From Ampullaceana balthica (lineage: Eukaryota; Mollusca; Gastropoda; Lymnaeidae), in assembly GCA_944989445.1 (NCBI GenBank), contig CALYLW010000125.1, forward strand, positions 1,386,885 to 1,450,884: a DNA stretch of 64,000 nucleotides, written 5' to 3'. Under the pieces are notes generated by a model. That model made no database searches. It had not been told where the DNA came from and saw only the letters and a list, made by a program, of their open reading frames with translations. This document shows, in pieces, positions 25,921-38,868 of this stretch. Within the stretch, counting starts at the first letter, position 1, and each line of letters begins with the position of its first letter. A program made the position numbers and the translations under genes.

Positions 25921-27492
25921 TCTTAAAAAAAACAACAACGTGGTTTTACAATAAATATATATATTTAAGACATAAGCCATTAGAAATGTTGAATATGATA
26001 TTCTATGATCAAGACAGTCTCTTTTCTTAAAATGTCTTTTGAAACCACATGCAAAGAATCATTTCCAGTTTTTTTTCCTCCTCCATGAAAAGTCCCACGA
26101 TCCCACGCTGGCCAGCGAACCAAAGCATTTGGGACGCAATGATGTCAAAGACGTGATGACGTGAATGGTTCGTTTTGTAGTTCTCACCCTTGGCTCCGAG
26201 TTCGTCACGAGGACATGTGCCTCACTTCCGGTCCCCGAGCTCGTATGTCGTCAGTAATACGTCACGCAGTTTTCTTATTTAAACACTACAGTCACGACAC
26301 CAGCTTTTGTTTAATGGAGACCACACCACCCGCCTCCCCCCTACCACCACGTAATTTCATCCCTCTCCAACAGTGACCTTAATGTCCCATCTGATCAAAG
26401 ATCGAAAAGAGATGCGAAGTTTGATTTGCTTACACTGTGTTTTGGGATAGTGATTGTTGGTAACTTGTGTTTGAGACCTTAAAACCAAAAATTATATTAA
26501 TTATATTTGTAAATTGGAAACGTTGAGATAAAAAGAAAAAAACAACAACACTATAATTTACATGTAGACAAGAACATTATGGGTACAGTTTTGCTTTTAT
26601 TTCCTGTATGGTTGTAAAAATTTAGTCGATGGAAAATTAAACATATCTGATCAAAATTTCAAATTGGTATCAATGCCCTCTTTATAACTTTTTATTTATT
26701 TTTTTTTGGGGGGGGGCGGGGGGAAGGGGACGGGTTTTCAGAAATGTATATAGTAGGCAGTAGCAATGGGACGAAATTAAAATACATTATAATAATATGA
26801 TATTATTACTTTTATTGAGTTTTATTTTTGAAATTATCTTTTATATTTATCTAGATGGCATGTTATATTAATTTATCTCTCTTTAAAAGCGCTATCTATC
26901 AAATTTTTAGAAATATTATCAGATTCGTTGAGCTTTAAATATTTAAAAAAATAGACTTTAGTAACATGCAACTTGAAGTATTCTCGATCTATTTTAATAT
27001 AAGAGAAGTTTTTAAATCTTACACCAACACTTTTCATTTTTGTATTATTTTTTTGTTACAATGTTTGAAAAATACGTGTGCAATAGCTTACTCCAATAGT
27101 TACCATGTTGTGACAATCCTCGATGAACGCCAACGAGACCTGATTGGAGAGCTATTTCCGTGACCAAACTAAAGTACAAACAGCCATTGAGATTCCATCC
27201 CATCGAAGCCAATGGTTGACATTCCTGGAAACTACTTCATCTCTGCTGAATATTGTTTTCACGTCTGCTAATGATCTTGAGGCTTCCTGAAAATGTCACG
27301 CCTCGTTTAAAAACGAAATGAACCAAATAAATCGTCAGACATCCTATTTCTATATATTCTTTGTATTGGCTTGATTTGGTTGTTTCTGGTGGATTTTTTT
27401 TTAAAAATAAACTTTAACAACCTATAAATGTTGTTCACAAATTTACTCTACATTTTCATACAGTAATGAAATAAGCCATGTGATTTTTTTGG
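25921..27492. other. Non-coding
   Basis: A GC-richer stretch at 26,090-26,390 holds a 71-codon frame without recognisable features. A G-rich run lies at 26,707-26,732. No element recognised. Confidence 0.6.
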
Positions 27493-28502
27493 AAAAAAAT
27501 TATTTAGATATTTAAAAAAAAACTATCATACTAAAAAAAGTTATATTTCACTAAACTAAAAAATTATTTAGATATTTAAAAAAAACTATCATACTAAAAA
27601 AAGTTATATTTCACTAAACTAAAAAATTATTTAGATATTTAAAAAAAACTATCATACTAAAAAAAGTTATATTTCACTAAACTAAAAAAATATTTAGATA
27701 TTTAAAAAAAACTATCATACTAAAAAAAGTTATATTTCACTAAACTAAAAAATATTTAGATATTTAAAAAAAAACTATCATACTAAAAAAAGTTATATTT
27801 CACTAAACTAAAAAAATATTTAGATATTTAAAAAAAAACTATCATACTAAAAAAAGTTATATTTCACTAAACTAAAAAATATTTAGATATTTAAAAAAAA
27901 CTATCATACTAAAAAAAGTTATATTTCACTAAACTAAAAAAATATTTATATATTTAAAAAAAACTATCATACTAAAAAAAGTTATATTTCACTAAACTAA
28001 AAAAATATTTAGATATTTAAAAAAAACTATCATACTAAAAAAAGTTATATTTCACTAAACTAAAAAAATATTTAGATATTTAAAAAAAACTATCATACTA
28101 AAAAAAGTTATATTTCACTAAACTAAAAAAATATTTAGATATTTAAAAAAAACTATCATACTAAAAAAAGTTATATTTCACTAAACTAAAAAAATATTTA
28201 GATATTTAAAAAAAACTATCATACTAAAAAAAGTTAGATTTCACTAAACTAAAAAAATATTTAGATATTTAAAAAAAACTATCATACTAAAAAAAATTAT
28301 ATTTCACTAAACTAAAAAAATATTTAGATATTTAAAAAAAACTATCATACTAAAAAAGTTATATTTCACTAAACTAAAAAAATATTTAGATATTTAAAAA
28401 AAACTATCATACTAAAAAAAGTTATATTTCACTAAACTAAAAAAATATTTAGATATTTAAAAAAAACTATCATACTAAAAAAAGTTATATTTCACTAAAC
28501 TG
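27493..28502 (+). repeat. 63-bp AT-rich minisatellite, ~16 copies
   Basis: Sixteen near-identical units of 62-63 bp containing 'atatttagatatttaaaa', 'ctatcatactaaaaaaag' and 'ttatatttcactaaact'. Differences are mainly in A-run length plus a few point changes, so the array is homogeneous and probably young or homogenised. Confidence 0.97.
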
Positions 28503-28559
28503 AAGAGCATATTTTCTTTAGAATGTAGCCAGTAATTTGCAATGGTGATTTTTAAAAGA

Positions 28560-28755
28560 CATTTAGGGTTAGTAAGTTCTTTGACTTAACCTGAGGCGTT
28601 TAGTTAGGGGATAAGTCAACTTCCCGCTGAGAAGACCTGGATGGAAATTTAGGATTAGTCAATTTTCTGTTGAGTAGACCTAGGTGGAGATTTAGGATTA
28701 GTCAACTCACCTTTGAGTGGACATGGGTTAGAGATTTAGGATTAGTCAAATTCTA
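28560..28755 (+). repeat. ~43-bp degenerate tandem repeat
   Basis: 'gatttaggattagtcaa' recurs at about 28,646, 28,688 and 28,732, with an older copy near 28,562. It lies just after the 63-bp array but shares no unit with it. Confidence 0.75.
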
Positions 28756-30094
28756 CTACTTGGAAACCTTTGAACGTAAATTTCGGGTTGCTTGAATTTT
28801 GAATATATTTGTATACTGAGTGTATGTGTTTAAATAAACTGAATTGACATTCTTGGACTTGTTACATTATACATCTACAATTCTTTACAGTTTTACATTG
28901 CGAAATGCTTACTTTTTAAAAATGTCTATGAGTACGTTGAGGTCATTAAAATATATTTTCTTTTAAATTGCCATTTTATTCAGAGTTTAATGCCAACCAT
29001 AGTGACTTGTGTCACAAAATAATATGTCAGTATCTTTGGTTTGTCTGCACTAGTCAAAAGTAAGTCACGCAATCTCGCCTTGTCTCGCACGTAACGTGAC
29101 AAAATACCTTGTGACTTGTGACTCAAAAGAGAAAAGAGTTTTATTCTCAACAACCCCTCTCCACGCCCAAGAATCCCTCTCCCCCACCACATAATAACCC
29201 CTTCTCACCCCTCAGAGGGTTGGGCCGTAACATTAGAGCACGTGACAAATCTTGTCGTGCCTCACACTTTTTAGGTGACACTTGGAACGAAAACCACGAA
29301 ATCTCAGCAGCTGAGGGACTAACAGTGGCTCGTCAGACTGGCTTTTATGAGATGATCATCTGAATATTTCATCAAAGTCTTCTCATTGCTCTAAGCCGTT
29401 ATTTTTCTTTAGTCCCCCCCCCCTCGCTCCAACCTCTTTGTTAACTGTTAACTTTCTTCTTAATAAGTGTTCTTTTATGTCGAAACAATAATATCGGAAA
29501 TAATAACGAATTTTTTTTCCTTAATTCTGAACAATTATTCATACATTTTTTTCTTTAAAATATATCTGAGTTCTGCAAGTTATGTAGCTCTAGACAGCAA
29601 TTCGTGAGCAGCTGAGAGATAACATAGAATGAACAAATTTCTTTAAAAAATATTTTAAAATTATTAGTAAATCAAAAAACTACGTGAAGGATAAAAACGT
29701 CAGTATGACAAACACTGATTGTTAACCAACGATGAATGAATACTTTTTTTTCCCATTTACAATTTTAACATTTTTTTATGTTATGGGATTATAGTAATTT
29801 TCCCTATGCTATAATCTTTCTTGACTCTTCTAGGACATGAATATTTATGCCAGTTTTGTTTAAATAAAAAAAAGTAAGTCTGGTAGTTTCATTATCACAA
29901 AATATAATTTCTCTCAGAATTATCCAGTTCAAATAACTCAGGCGCATCGAATCACGTCACGATTTAACTCAATCATTCCGCCAATCATGCAACTGGATAG
30001 GGTAGTTTTGATTGCATCTCGGCGCAGTCAGTTTCTCAGTTATCTTCACCTCGTGTGACCCGCGTGATCTTGATTCCATGAAAAGCAACGATTC
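28756..30094. other. Non-coding
   Basis: A moderately GC-rich block at 29,040-29,350 has overlapping frames on both strands, without domain or splice support. The rest is AT-rich. Confidence 0.6.
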
Positions 30095-30350
30095 ATGCGC
30101 TTAGTTGACCAGTGCTGGGAGTGCGTCAAGCAGGTCACCCAGAATGGATGCTGGTCTGCAAGGTTGCAGAGGTTGTCTTTAGACAGAAAACAAGAATCAA
30201 AATCTGACAGACCCACCGAGACTTGGATTGATGGGTGGGGACGACGGGTTGGGACTTACAGTGGACGGAGTTCGATCATGGAAGCGGAAGTGAGAGCGTA
30301 ATAGTGAGGGCCAGGGAGGCGCATGAGCTGTAGTGCCACTGATGATGATG
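30095..30350 (+). repeat. Unidentified repeat-like ORF ending in (GAT)n
   Basis: A 68-codon frame (30,095-30,301) rich in Arg and Trp is followed by two stops and a short (TGA)n/(GAT)n run near 30,340. Composition is GC-richer than its surroundings, and the layout (short reading frame, then a simple repeat) resembles a LINE or SINE 3' end. I do not recognise the protein. It lies just before the LINE tail at 30.5 kb and may belong to the same insertion. Confidence 0.35.
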
Positions 30351-30509
30351 ATGATTTCACTGGTGCTGTGAACCTATAGACAGGCAGAAACGGCCCAGCA
30401 TGATTTACTGATGGCAATGTTAAGCCGAAACTTAACAGCCTGGATAATTCATTGCTCGTATAAGCAATATCAGGAGATCATGGGAATTTCCTTGCTAGTA
30501 TTTACAGTC

Positions 30510-30775
30510 TATAGATAATACAATTAAGAAGAGGAAATTACGATGGTACGGACACGTGACAAGAACTGGAGGTCTCGCAAAAACCATATTACAAGGCACA
30601 GTCCAGGTAGGAAGGAAAAGAGGCAGACAAAAGAAGAGATGGGAGGACGATATCAAAGAGTGGACCGGCCTGTCATTCAGCGACTCTCAAAGGGCAGCAC
30701 AGGACCGTGACAAATGGCGCGTGTTAGTGAGCAGTTCACGATGGTTCCCCAACGACCCAACAACGGGTTAAGGGA
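30510..30775 (+). pseudogene. LINE reverse transcriptase C-terminal end
   Basis: The open segment reads KLRWYGHVTRTGGLAKTILQ, then RGRQKKRWEDDIKEWTG and RAAQDRDKWR, and ends at a TAA at 30,769. This is the characteristic C-terminal tail of animal endonuclease-RT LINEs (arginine-rich RGRQKKRW box, then DRDKWR). Only the 3' end of the element survives, without RT or endonuclease, so it is a dead-on-arrival type insertion. It is a different family from the 4.6-kb remnant. Confidence 0.85.
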
Positions 30776-33700
30776 TAGTTCAAGTTCAAAATAATACATG
30801 AGGATAATTTTTTCCATGGTTTTTAGCAACGGTTTTTGTAAACTCTTGAAGAGGGTTCACGAAATTTCGGTCGACTACAAATGTGTCTAAGACAAGAATA
30901 ATTTTTATTAAACAGAACAATCCGACGACGCCTCTTTCCCTTAGCCAAGCATGCACACGTTGGGTATTTGTTAAAGCCTATTTAGAGACAGACGCGTATT
31001 TCAAAGGCTATTTGCTAATAAAGTGGATCACGTGGGAAAAATTGCTTAATCTGTTTATTTCGGGGGGAAATCTTTTTCTTCGAGCTGATAAATTCCATAA
31101 CACTGGGTCTCGAGGCCGCATTAAACTGCTGTCAGAAATTTAAAAAAAATTCTCCAGACTTGAAGAAGAAAAATGGACATCGCGTAGTGGGTTGGACTAT
31201 CTGGACTAGAAGAAAGCATTTGAGTGGTCCGCAAAAGGGATGTCCTCAAATGCCAGTGGTTGCTATGTCACATAGTCCCTTGGTGTTCTGATGAGTTCTT
31301 CAACTTGTTCACATCGGCGATCAAATAACATAACACCGTTATCACTTCGGAGATAAGCTGAACAGGTTTGCAACATTTGCTATCTAACGATATTGGATAG
31401 TTTTCGAATTTAGTCAAAGTGGATGGAAGAGGGGGTGCTTAAAAGTGAAATCATGGAGTTTGGGGCTTAATTAGCATCTGGATAAATCAAATAAATTAAA
31501 AACATTTTCATTGAATTCGAATTTAAAAAAAAATATTATCAAATCCATTTTTAAGTATCCAAAAATATGTTCTTCGAGTGGTTCATGCGGTATGTGCTCA
31601 GACAAGGAGCGCGTTAATTGATGACATGTCCGAATGCCAAATTTATGCTAATTACATTTGTACTGCATAACTCATTTTTTGGTGAGCTATAATTGCCGCC
31701 CACTTACTTGACGTCATCAGCTGTCATGACTCAAGTCGCTGGCGAGACAAGCAATTTACATGGCGCCGAATCTTTAATCCTCAGACGTTGAACTGAGTCC
31801 CTATGTTGACGATGAAGTTTAAGAGCAAATGAAAATGATGCCCAATAATGGAATCATAATGGTTAATGACTGGTTTATGTTGTTTTTTTTATTTTAGTTG
31901 CAGCTAAAGAATATCATTTGAAAAATATATAGGATAATTTAAATGTAGGTGTTCACCGGCAAAAAATGAAAAAAAAAGTCCAATATCGCCAACTGCATAA
32001 TTATAAATACAGTCACGGAACTAATTACAAATCGTCAAATGAGCCGAAATGAACGAATAAAATAACTGATTAAAATTCAATTCTACTTTTAACCAAACGT
32101 TAGACAGCTTATGGACATATAGAGCAGTGGAGATAATGAAGATATTACACGCGAAGCCATGTTTAACTCATTTCATGTGTAAATTTCTGTGTCAGACGGA
32201 TACTAAAAAAATACTTTCAATAACAATTTTTGACGTTTAAAGTATCCCATTCGTCATTCGAAAATTTCTTTACCCTTGAACAGTTTGGCAAAATCCCAAA
32301 TACAAATATTTTCTTTATTTTTTACCCGTTACGACCCCAATAATTTTTTAAAAAAAACTTACCTCCCATTTCAGCTTTTCGTCATCCAATCATTGTGTTT
32401 AGAAAGAAACATTCGGGGGTGGGGGTGGGGTGGGTGTTGGGAGGAAGGGAAATGGGGAGAAAAATCTGCCGACTATATTCTACCCGGTCGATGTTTGATT
32501 ACCCCTGTTGGGAGGAAAACGTGGCATGCAGGCAATTTCCGGTGACGTAAACAGTTCTCCTTCAATCACTGAAGAGTTCTCCTCAACTCCACGTGCTAAT
32601 TTCGGATGAAGCGTCGTCGCCCACCGCCCGTCAAGTCTGGGGGAACACTCGGGACAGAGTCGGCGACAGTTGTTAAATAGGATCAGGCCGTTAAGAAGTC
32701 AGAGTGAGGCCCAGTGGTGTAGTGTAAGTCGATATTTGAAAGGTAGAATTTCTGACGTATTGAGTCAGTCTACTTCATCCAGTACGATAGTACTGCTGAG
32801 AGATTGGCATTAAACAGCCTAACCCAAAGTAGTATTTCAATGTGGTGGAAATCTTGTTGTACAATCAAAACAAACAACTGAATTTAATTTGGTGACTCTA
32901 GGGCAGCGTCTAACGCACCTAAAACCAGGGCTGACATAACATCATGGAATCATATCTTTAGTAAGACATTTTATAGACACCGAATGAGATAGTTCCGTGT
33001 GTATGCTGGTGTTGGTAAAGATCCATGACAGCCCATCTCTCTAAAATGGCGTAGATACTATATGTTGTGTGTAGAGCGCCTTTTACACATCTTAGTCATG
33101 GTAAAGCAAAACATCTTGTCAAGACAGGTCACATTTCTTTTGAGTTATTTCACGAATACACTTGTTTTTTTTTATTTGATGTTACCAATTTCGTCATGTA
33201 ATGAAACTTAACTTGTGTTATATCATGACGCTCAACCCCTGCATAATCTTTGCGCATGCGCTATGCCATCCAGTTTCCGTGACATTTTTTTCCACATAAA
33301 ATTTACCTTGCCACTCTGATATATCATTTTATACCGTGACACTCTAAAGATGCATGTCCGCTTTAATTGTGAACATTTATCGGCTCAGCGAAGATTCTGT
33401 ACGTGTATGGGAATGGGAGGAAGGCAAGTGATCTATCAGCGGATAGCATGCCATTGAGATAACAACATTCCGTGTGCACAACAACACGTTCACTTCAGAA
33501 CTCTTTAACGTTTGCTCCTGTTTTACGTCAACACTTGTCAATACTGATGGAAATGTTTACCCAGAATAATTTTTCTTTCCTCTAACAATCCGCGCCAGAC
33601 ACGATATTTAGATTTTTTTAGTGATGCTAATTTTATTTAATTGACTCCAATGCACATTCGTTAAATAAAAATAAAACTGAAAAAAAAATATTGTTTTAAA

Positions 33701-34841
33701 ACAATAATACATTAATAAACAAATTTACAGCCCAGCCCTACTAATACAATGCAATAAAGAGATGCGTGAATTCCGTGAATAACTATATATAGAAGAGTTA
33801 CTATAGAAATTCGGTTGAAAAAAATAAAATAAATGCACTCTTGCTGTGTAAATCTTAACCTTGAAAGTGATAAGACCTGTCAAATTTGGCAGTATCTCGA
33901 GTCACGCCAAAAGTGTTAATAATTTAACGACGCCATGATTTATGACTTTAAAAAAGTAAATAAATAGATTTATCCTTTGAAAAACTCAAGTACTGCTCAT
34001 GAAACTTGCATCGTTAGAACACAAATCTCTCGGTGTAATACATACATAAGCAAACTCTTTTCAACTCTTCATCGTCACGTTTTAGAATGTTTAAAATATC
34101 TCATTATGTTTGTTAAGCAGGTCAGGGTGCACGGTTGACCACATGCATCACACCATCCCCCAAGAACCATTCCCTTAAAGAGCAACAAAACCTTTCAAGG
34201 GTTGATTACCGTAGCAACCACATGTTTCATTTTACGCGCCGTGATCATGAAGTTTAAAGGTATACATCGAAACTTTAATTAAACGTTTCCTTCTGTATGC
34301 CAGAGCTCCAAGCCCATTGGCCGCTCTCAAGTTTCCCGCGTAGCCCGGGTTATTTCGAGAGCGAGAGATGACGCTTCTGTGCTGGGAGAAATTGACACGC
34401 CTGTGGGCATCCCGCGAAATTAGACCTATGGAGTTATATCTTTCTCCGTTAACAGCGGAAAGAGAGATTGAGGGGAAAGAATTGGCTCTTATTTATTTTG
34501 AACCGATGTTTGCAGCTTTGTGTTACAGACACTCCACCGATTGTGCAATATGAGAGATTGTGTCACACTGACGCTGCTTCCACCAAATTGGAAATGTTGC
34601 TCTGTGTACGGTGCTGTCATGCGGTATGTTTTCAGAATATCACTATCACTCTTTAAAAAAAAACAAAAAAACATTTAGTGCACTGGAAAAAAGGGTACAA
34701 TTTGATTCTATGACTGTGCGAATTTCCACGTGTTCATTTGTTTGTATATGCAGTGCAGTTGACTTTGCGTGCATTGCGGTTTGTTTTCTGGGATGTGTTG
34801 TAGTGCTGTTTAATATGTGGCAGTGCCTTTGTCGGTGCGTA
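30776..34841. other. Non-coding, possible regulatory segments
   Basis: No exon recognised. A complex-sequence segment at 31,570-31,790 contains CRE-like TGACGTCA, an E-box CAGCTG and homeobox/POU-like ATGCTAATTA. A G-quadruplex motif lies at 32,415-32,434. Confidence 0.5.
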
Positions 34842-35028
34842 CAGGCCCGGACTTAAGAGACCCAGGGCCCCTAGGCACTTCGCATTTTGGGCCCTCCAAC
34901 CATCTCGAAGCTTTTTGATAAATCAAGCCAGGCTTTCGAGCTTATGTAAAGATTCCACCACATGGGCCCCTAAGCTGGCTGGGGCCCTAGGCCTGGGCCT
35001 TGTAGGCCTAGGCAGAAATCCGGCCCTG
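34842..35028. mobile_element. hAT-type MITE, 187 bp
   Basis: The ends are CAGGCCCGGACTT at the left and the complement of CAGGGCCGGATTT at the right. Perfect 8-bp duplications GGTGCGTA flank it at 34,834-34,841 and 35,029-35,036. The interior is rich in GGGCCC and CCTAGG and has no coding capacity. The termini and duplication length are typical of non-autonomous hAT elements. Confidence 0.93.
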
Positions 35029-35879
35029 GGTGCGTAGTGTGGTGTCCGTGTGGATAGTGCTTTTGTCTGTTTCTACATTGCTGTCGTCTGTATGTGCTGT
35101 GCGGTTTAGTGTGTGTGTGTGTGCGCGCGCAGTGCTTTTATCTTTAGCGATGTAGTGTATATGCGCAGTGGTGTTGACCGTGTGCACATTTCTTTTGTTT
35201 TCAATATTCTTTTTGTGCCAATGTCCAAAAGAAATCATTGTATTTTTGCGCAATCTCCCATGAGCGCCATCGAACCCATGGCATTAGTTGCTCAACCCAG
35301 GCTAACATTACTGTATTATTGGCTAACACATATGTATTACTGACTAAAAGGGAATTATCATTAGCTAACACAAAATGTATAGCCTTCTAACACAGACGCA
35401 TTGAATTCGTTTCCTAGGAAATAAAAATATTTCTATATGCTTTTAGACAAAAAACTGGTAATAAAGTAGACATTTATGTTAATATTTAATTTTTTAAATA
35501 TTTCACAGCTATACTTTTCCATTCCTCTTGTTTTCTATACGAATAATAATCGTCACACTAAGCATTTGATTTGCCCTCTGTGTGGATGCTTACCACGTGC
35601 TGGTCCCTCATTCCGCTTCTCCTAATAATGTAGGATGGAACTCACTTTAAATATTATACCATTCCACGGGATGGCTACATGCGCCTCGCGAGCCGTATGC
35701 GATGCTTTCGATGTCAAGATGCGGCCCTCCAGCTCCATGCGCTAATATTAATAATTATATTATTCTATATTTTCAAAACTCGTTTTAATGGCTCTTTAAA
35801 AATTGGGAAATTTTGTAAATATTAATTTTTGGCTCTTTCATCTCAAGAGGTTGCCGACCAGTGAGTCCTACAACTACAT

Positions 35880-36140
35880 GAAGCAGTCAAACATCTACAT
35901 TAGTGAGATCAAATTTTTCATCAGTCAAACTCAATTGGCCAATCAATAAAAAACACCCCAAGTCAGACAACCAGCCCATCAGTCAAACAAACCCATTAGT
36001 CAGTCAATAATAACAACACCAATCAGTCAAACACCTTATCAGTCAGTCACATAACTCCATCAGTCGTTGTAATACAAACGTCAGTCATACAGCCCCATCA
36101 GTCACCCCGACAACCCATCAGTCACCCCGACAACCCATCA
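35880..36140 (+). repeat. Degenerate 'catcagtcaaacaac' array
   Basis: About ten to twelve irregular copies of a 20-30 bp unit containing TCAGTCA and CCCATCAGTC. The last two units ('cccatcagtcaccccgacaa') are identical. Confidence 0.8.
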
Positions 36141-38767
36141 GTAAGCACAGTAAAAAAGGCTAAATGTAAACAAAATCATTGAAATATTGGGTCTATATGT
36201 CTTCTTAGCGCTGACATCGAAAGCCCGTATGTTTTGCATACCAAGTAAGACATTCGCTCACATGTCATCAAAAATGTTTAAGGAAAAAAGCCCGTTGTTG
36301 TGAGATTAACTCTGATTGCTATGCACTCTGTGATTCGTGATATGTTTTGTGCATGAACGTTTCTTGTGGTGACATCTCAACGAAATTGAAGCCGGCAACT
36401 TCTGCCTATTATATCCAGGAAATTGCAAGTTATTTCTTTGACACGTGATCTGTTACCTATTTTTAGAAATCCGGGAGCAAATGAAAGCGTAACAGAAAAA
36501 TAACAGTGTCCGATTTTTTTAATTCCTTTCCCGATGATGGATGAATCCTGCCTCATTAAAGCAAGAGCAAATCAGATTTAATTTCAATTATATTCATAAA
36601 ACCTTTTTTGAATGATGCAAAATGATGATATTTTGAAGCCAATAAAAAGCATAATTAATGACACACAAATATTAAGTTTGCACTTGGAAAACCTTGCGAA
36701 AATCAAATCTAAGCGTTCTTCCATTAATTTCATTGTGTTGTATTTAAAGAAAATCAGTAGGCAGAAACAAAATAAGAAACGACAGGGAAACACTAGATAT
36801 CATCGGTATCACCCAATAAAGCGCAAAATTCATAAAACGTTTCCATTCGATAAACAGGCCCAAGGAAACAGAAGGAAAAACATAAATGTAAACATGTTTT
36901 AGTGAAACTCGTGTTTTAAACCAGACGCCGATCATGCTAAGCTTCGGGGGGGGGGTGGTGTTGGGGGAGGGTTGGCCTCAAGTTACAGCATGACTCCATC
37001 TGATAGCGTTTGATAATAATCATGCTTTCTGGGAATTTTCTTGGCTAGGGATGTATGTTGTCTTCAGTAAAATTGTATGCCCCGGCCAATCCCAACCCCC
37101 ACAGAAAACAAAAAGTGGCGACTTTAAAGCCTGGATGAACAAAGTTTGTCAGAAACCCTTACCGCATTGTCCAGCTTGTCTTTCATTTAACCACCCGGTC
37201 ATATGACATAACTCATCCTCCACTGGACTGCCTGATCCCACGACCCGGATTTATTAATTAAACTTCCTTACTACAGTTACCGGCTTCTCTCTCATACATT
37301 GGAGCGCTGGCCACAAAGTCTAATTCTATTAGACCACCTCACCACATTGCTAAACTTCTCTGTCAATGAGCTATAGTCCACATGGTCTTGTTTGTCATTT
37401 TTCGGGACTTAATGCCCACATTACACAATATTATTTTATCGCACTCCTGATCACAAGACCACACTTCCCCTCCATCAACTCCATTTATCACGTGATAGTC
37501 TTTATCTTTCAATGGAAGCTTTAGCACATGATCCCAGCACGTCTTCCATTGGACGGCCTTTCTGGCACTTGAAGATTGTTCAAACCAGCATTCCGAACCC
37601 CGCGAGGCAGGAGTAGTCTACTGTCTTAAACAAAATTAGAGCGAACCGAATGGTCATTTATAATACATGAGGTCGCTGGGAGATCTCCTTGCTAATTTAC
37701 CTAAACAGTTTAATTGCTGCTCGATTTTGTTAACAGAATCGTGGTCCGCAAGCTAATCGGTTGTCAAGGGAAGATATTAAATCATTTACTCTGGGCAGGC
37801 ATGTTCAAAATAGTCCAAAACTTTAAAGATTCTGTTACAATTTTATTTGGATGGTTTTTTTTGACAGTATTCGAAGATAAGTTATTGTTACCCAAGTTAT
37901 ATAAATAATGAAATGGAAGTAATCATTATTTAAACATTAAACAAAAAGCAACCCTACGCAAAGGGGAGGCAAGACCGTCTCGCGAGACGGAAGGATGTCA
38001 ATGATAAACCAAATGTCTTTAACAATTAAATTTTTTTTAAATTGTAAAATTGTAAACATAGAAATTATGTATATAATATAATGGATTAAAAATATCAGCA
38101 TTAATAATAATTTTGGGACGTATGTAGACTCAATATGTCTCGCGCTATTTTCATTAGCAGCGCACACAATAAGTAAGGAGATGTTAGCAGCCCAAAAGAT
38201 TCTTATAAACGGTATTTCTTCAACATTTTATTATACCATTAGCCTTAACAGGTGTGATTTTTAATCATTTGTACTGCCTTTGATTGAAGGTAGTTTGTAG
38301 AATAATGTTTGCTATGATGATGTGTCCGTGTTTAAACAATTTTATTGGCGGCACATTTGAATCTCAGTGTTTTAGCTATAGCCCTTGAGCTCATGTAAAA
38401 ACAAATTTTCTTAGCCTCATCAAGTCTCAGACATAAAGTTTGACATTTTACAGTCAATTTATAAATGTTCAAGTGTGTCTGCTTACATCTATTGTTCATA
38501 GATTTTCTTCCTCATTCAATCTTTCTGCCAATAACTCAATCACCCAGTCTTTCTTTCTCTCTCACAAACACACACAATCTCTTTCTCTCTCAAACTTTTG
38601 TTAACTAACTTATTTTCACTATTTAATCCCCACTCCCATACTAATTCTGTTAGCGATGTCTACAGGTCTCTTCTGCCTTCCATTAATTTACATAGTTTGA
38701 ACATTCTCCCAGCAAGACATCTCCATTAGACTTGTAAATCCACCACTTCAGTTACCACACCAGGGTT
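36141..38767. other. Non-coding
   Basis: AT-rich flanks around a more balanced block at 36,940-37,680. G-rich run at 36,945-36,970. No recognised gene or element. Confidence 0.6.
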
Positions 38768-38868
38768 AAGTTGGTACCATGAGGCCCTGTCCATAACAGG
38801 GTTCCCTCGTTACCATGATGCGCTGTCCGTACCAGGGTTCCCTCGGTACCATGAGGCAGTATACAATT
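38768..38868 (+). repeat. ~37-bp tandem repeat, 2.5 copies
   Basis: 'ggtaccatgaggcc' and 'cagggttccctcg' recur in order, with small changes. Confidence 0.75.
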
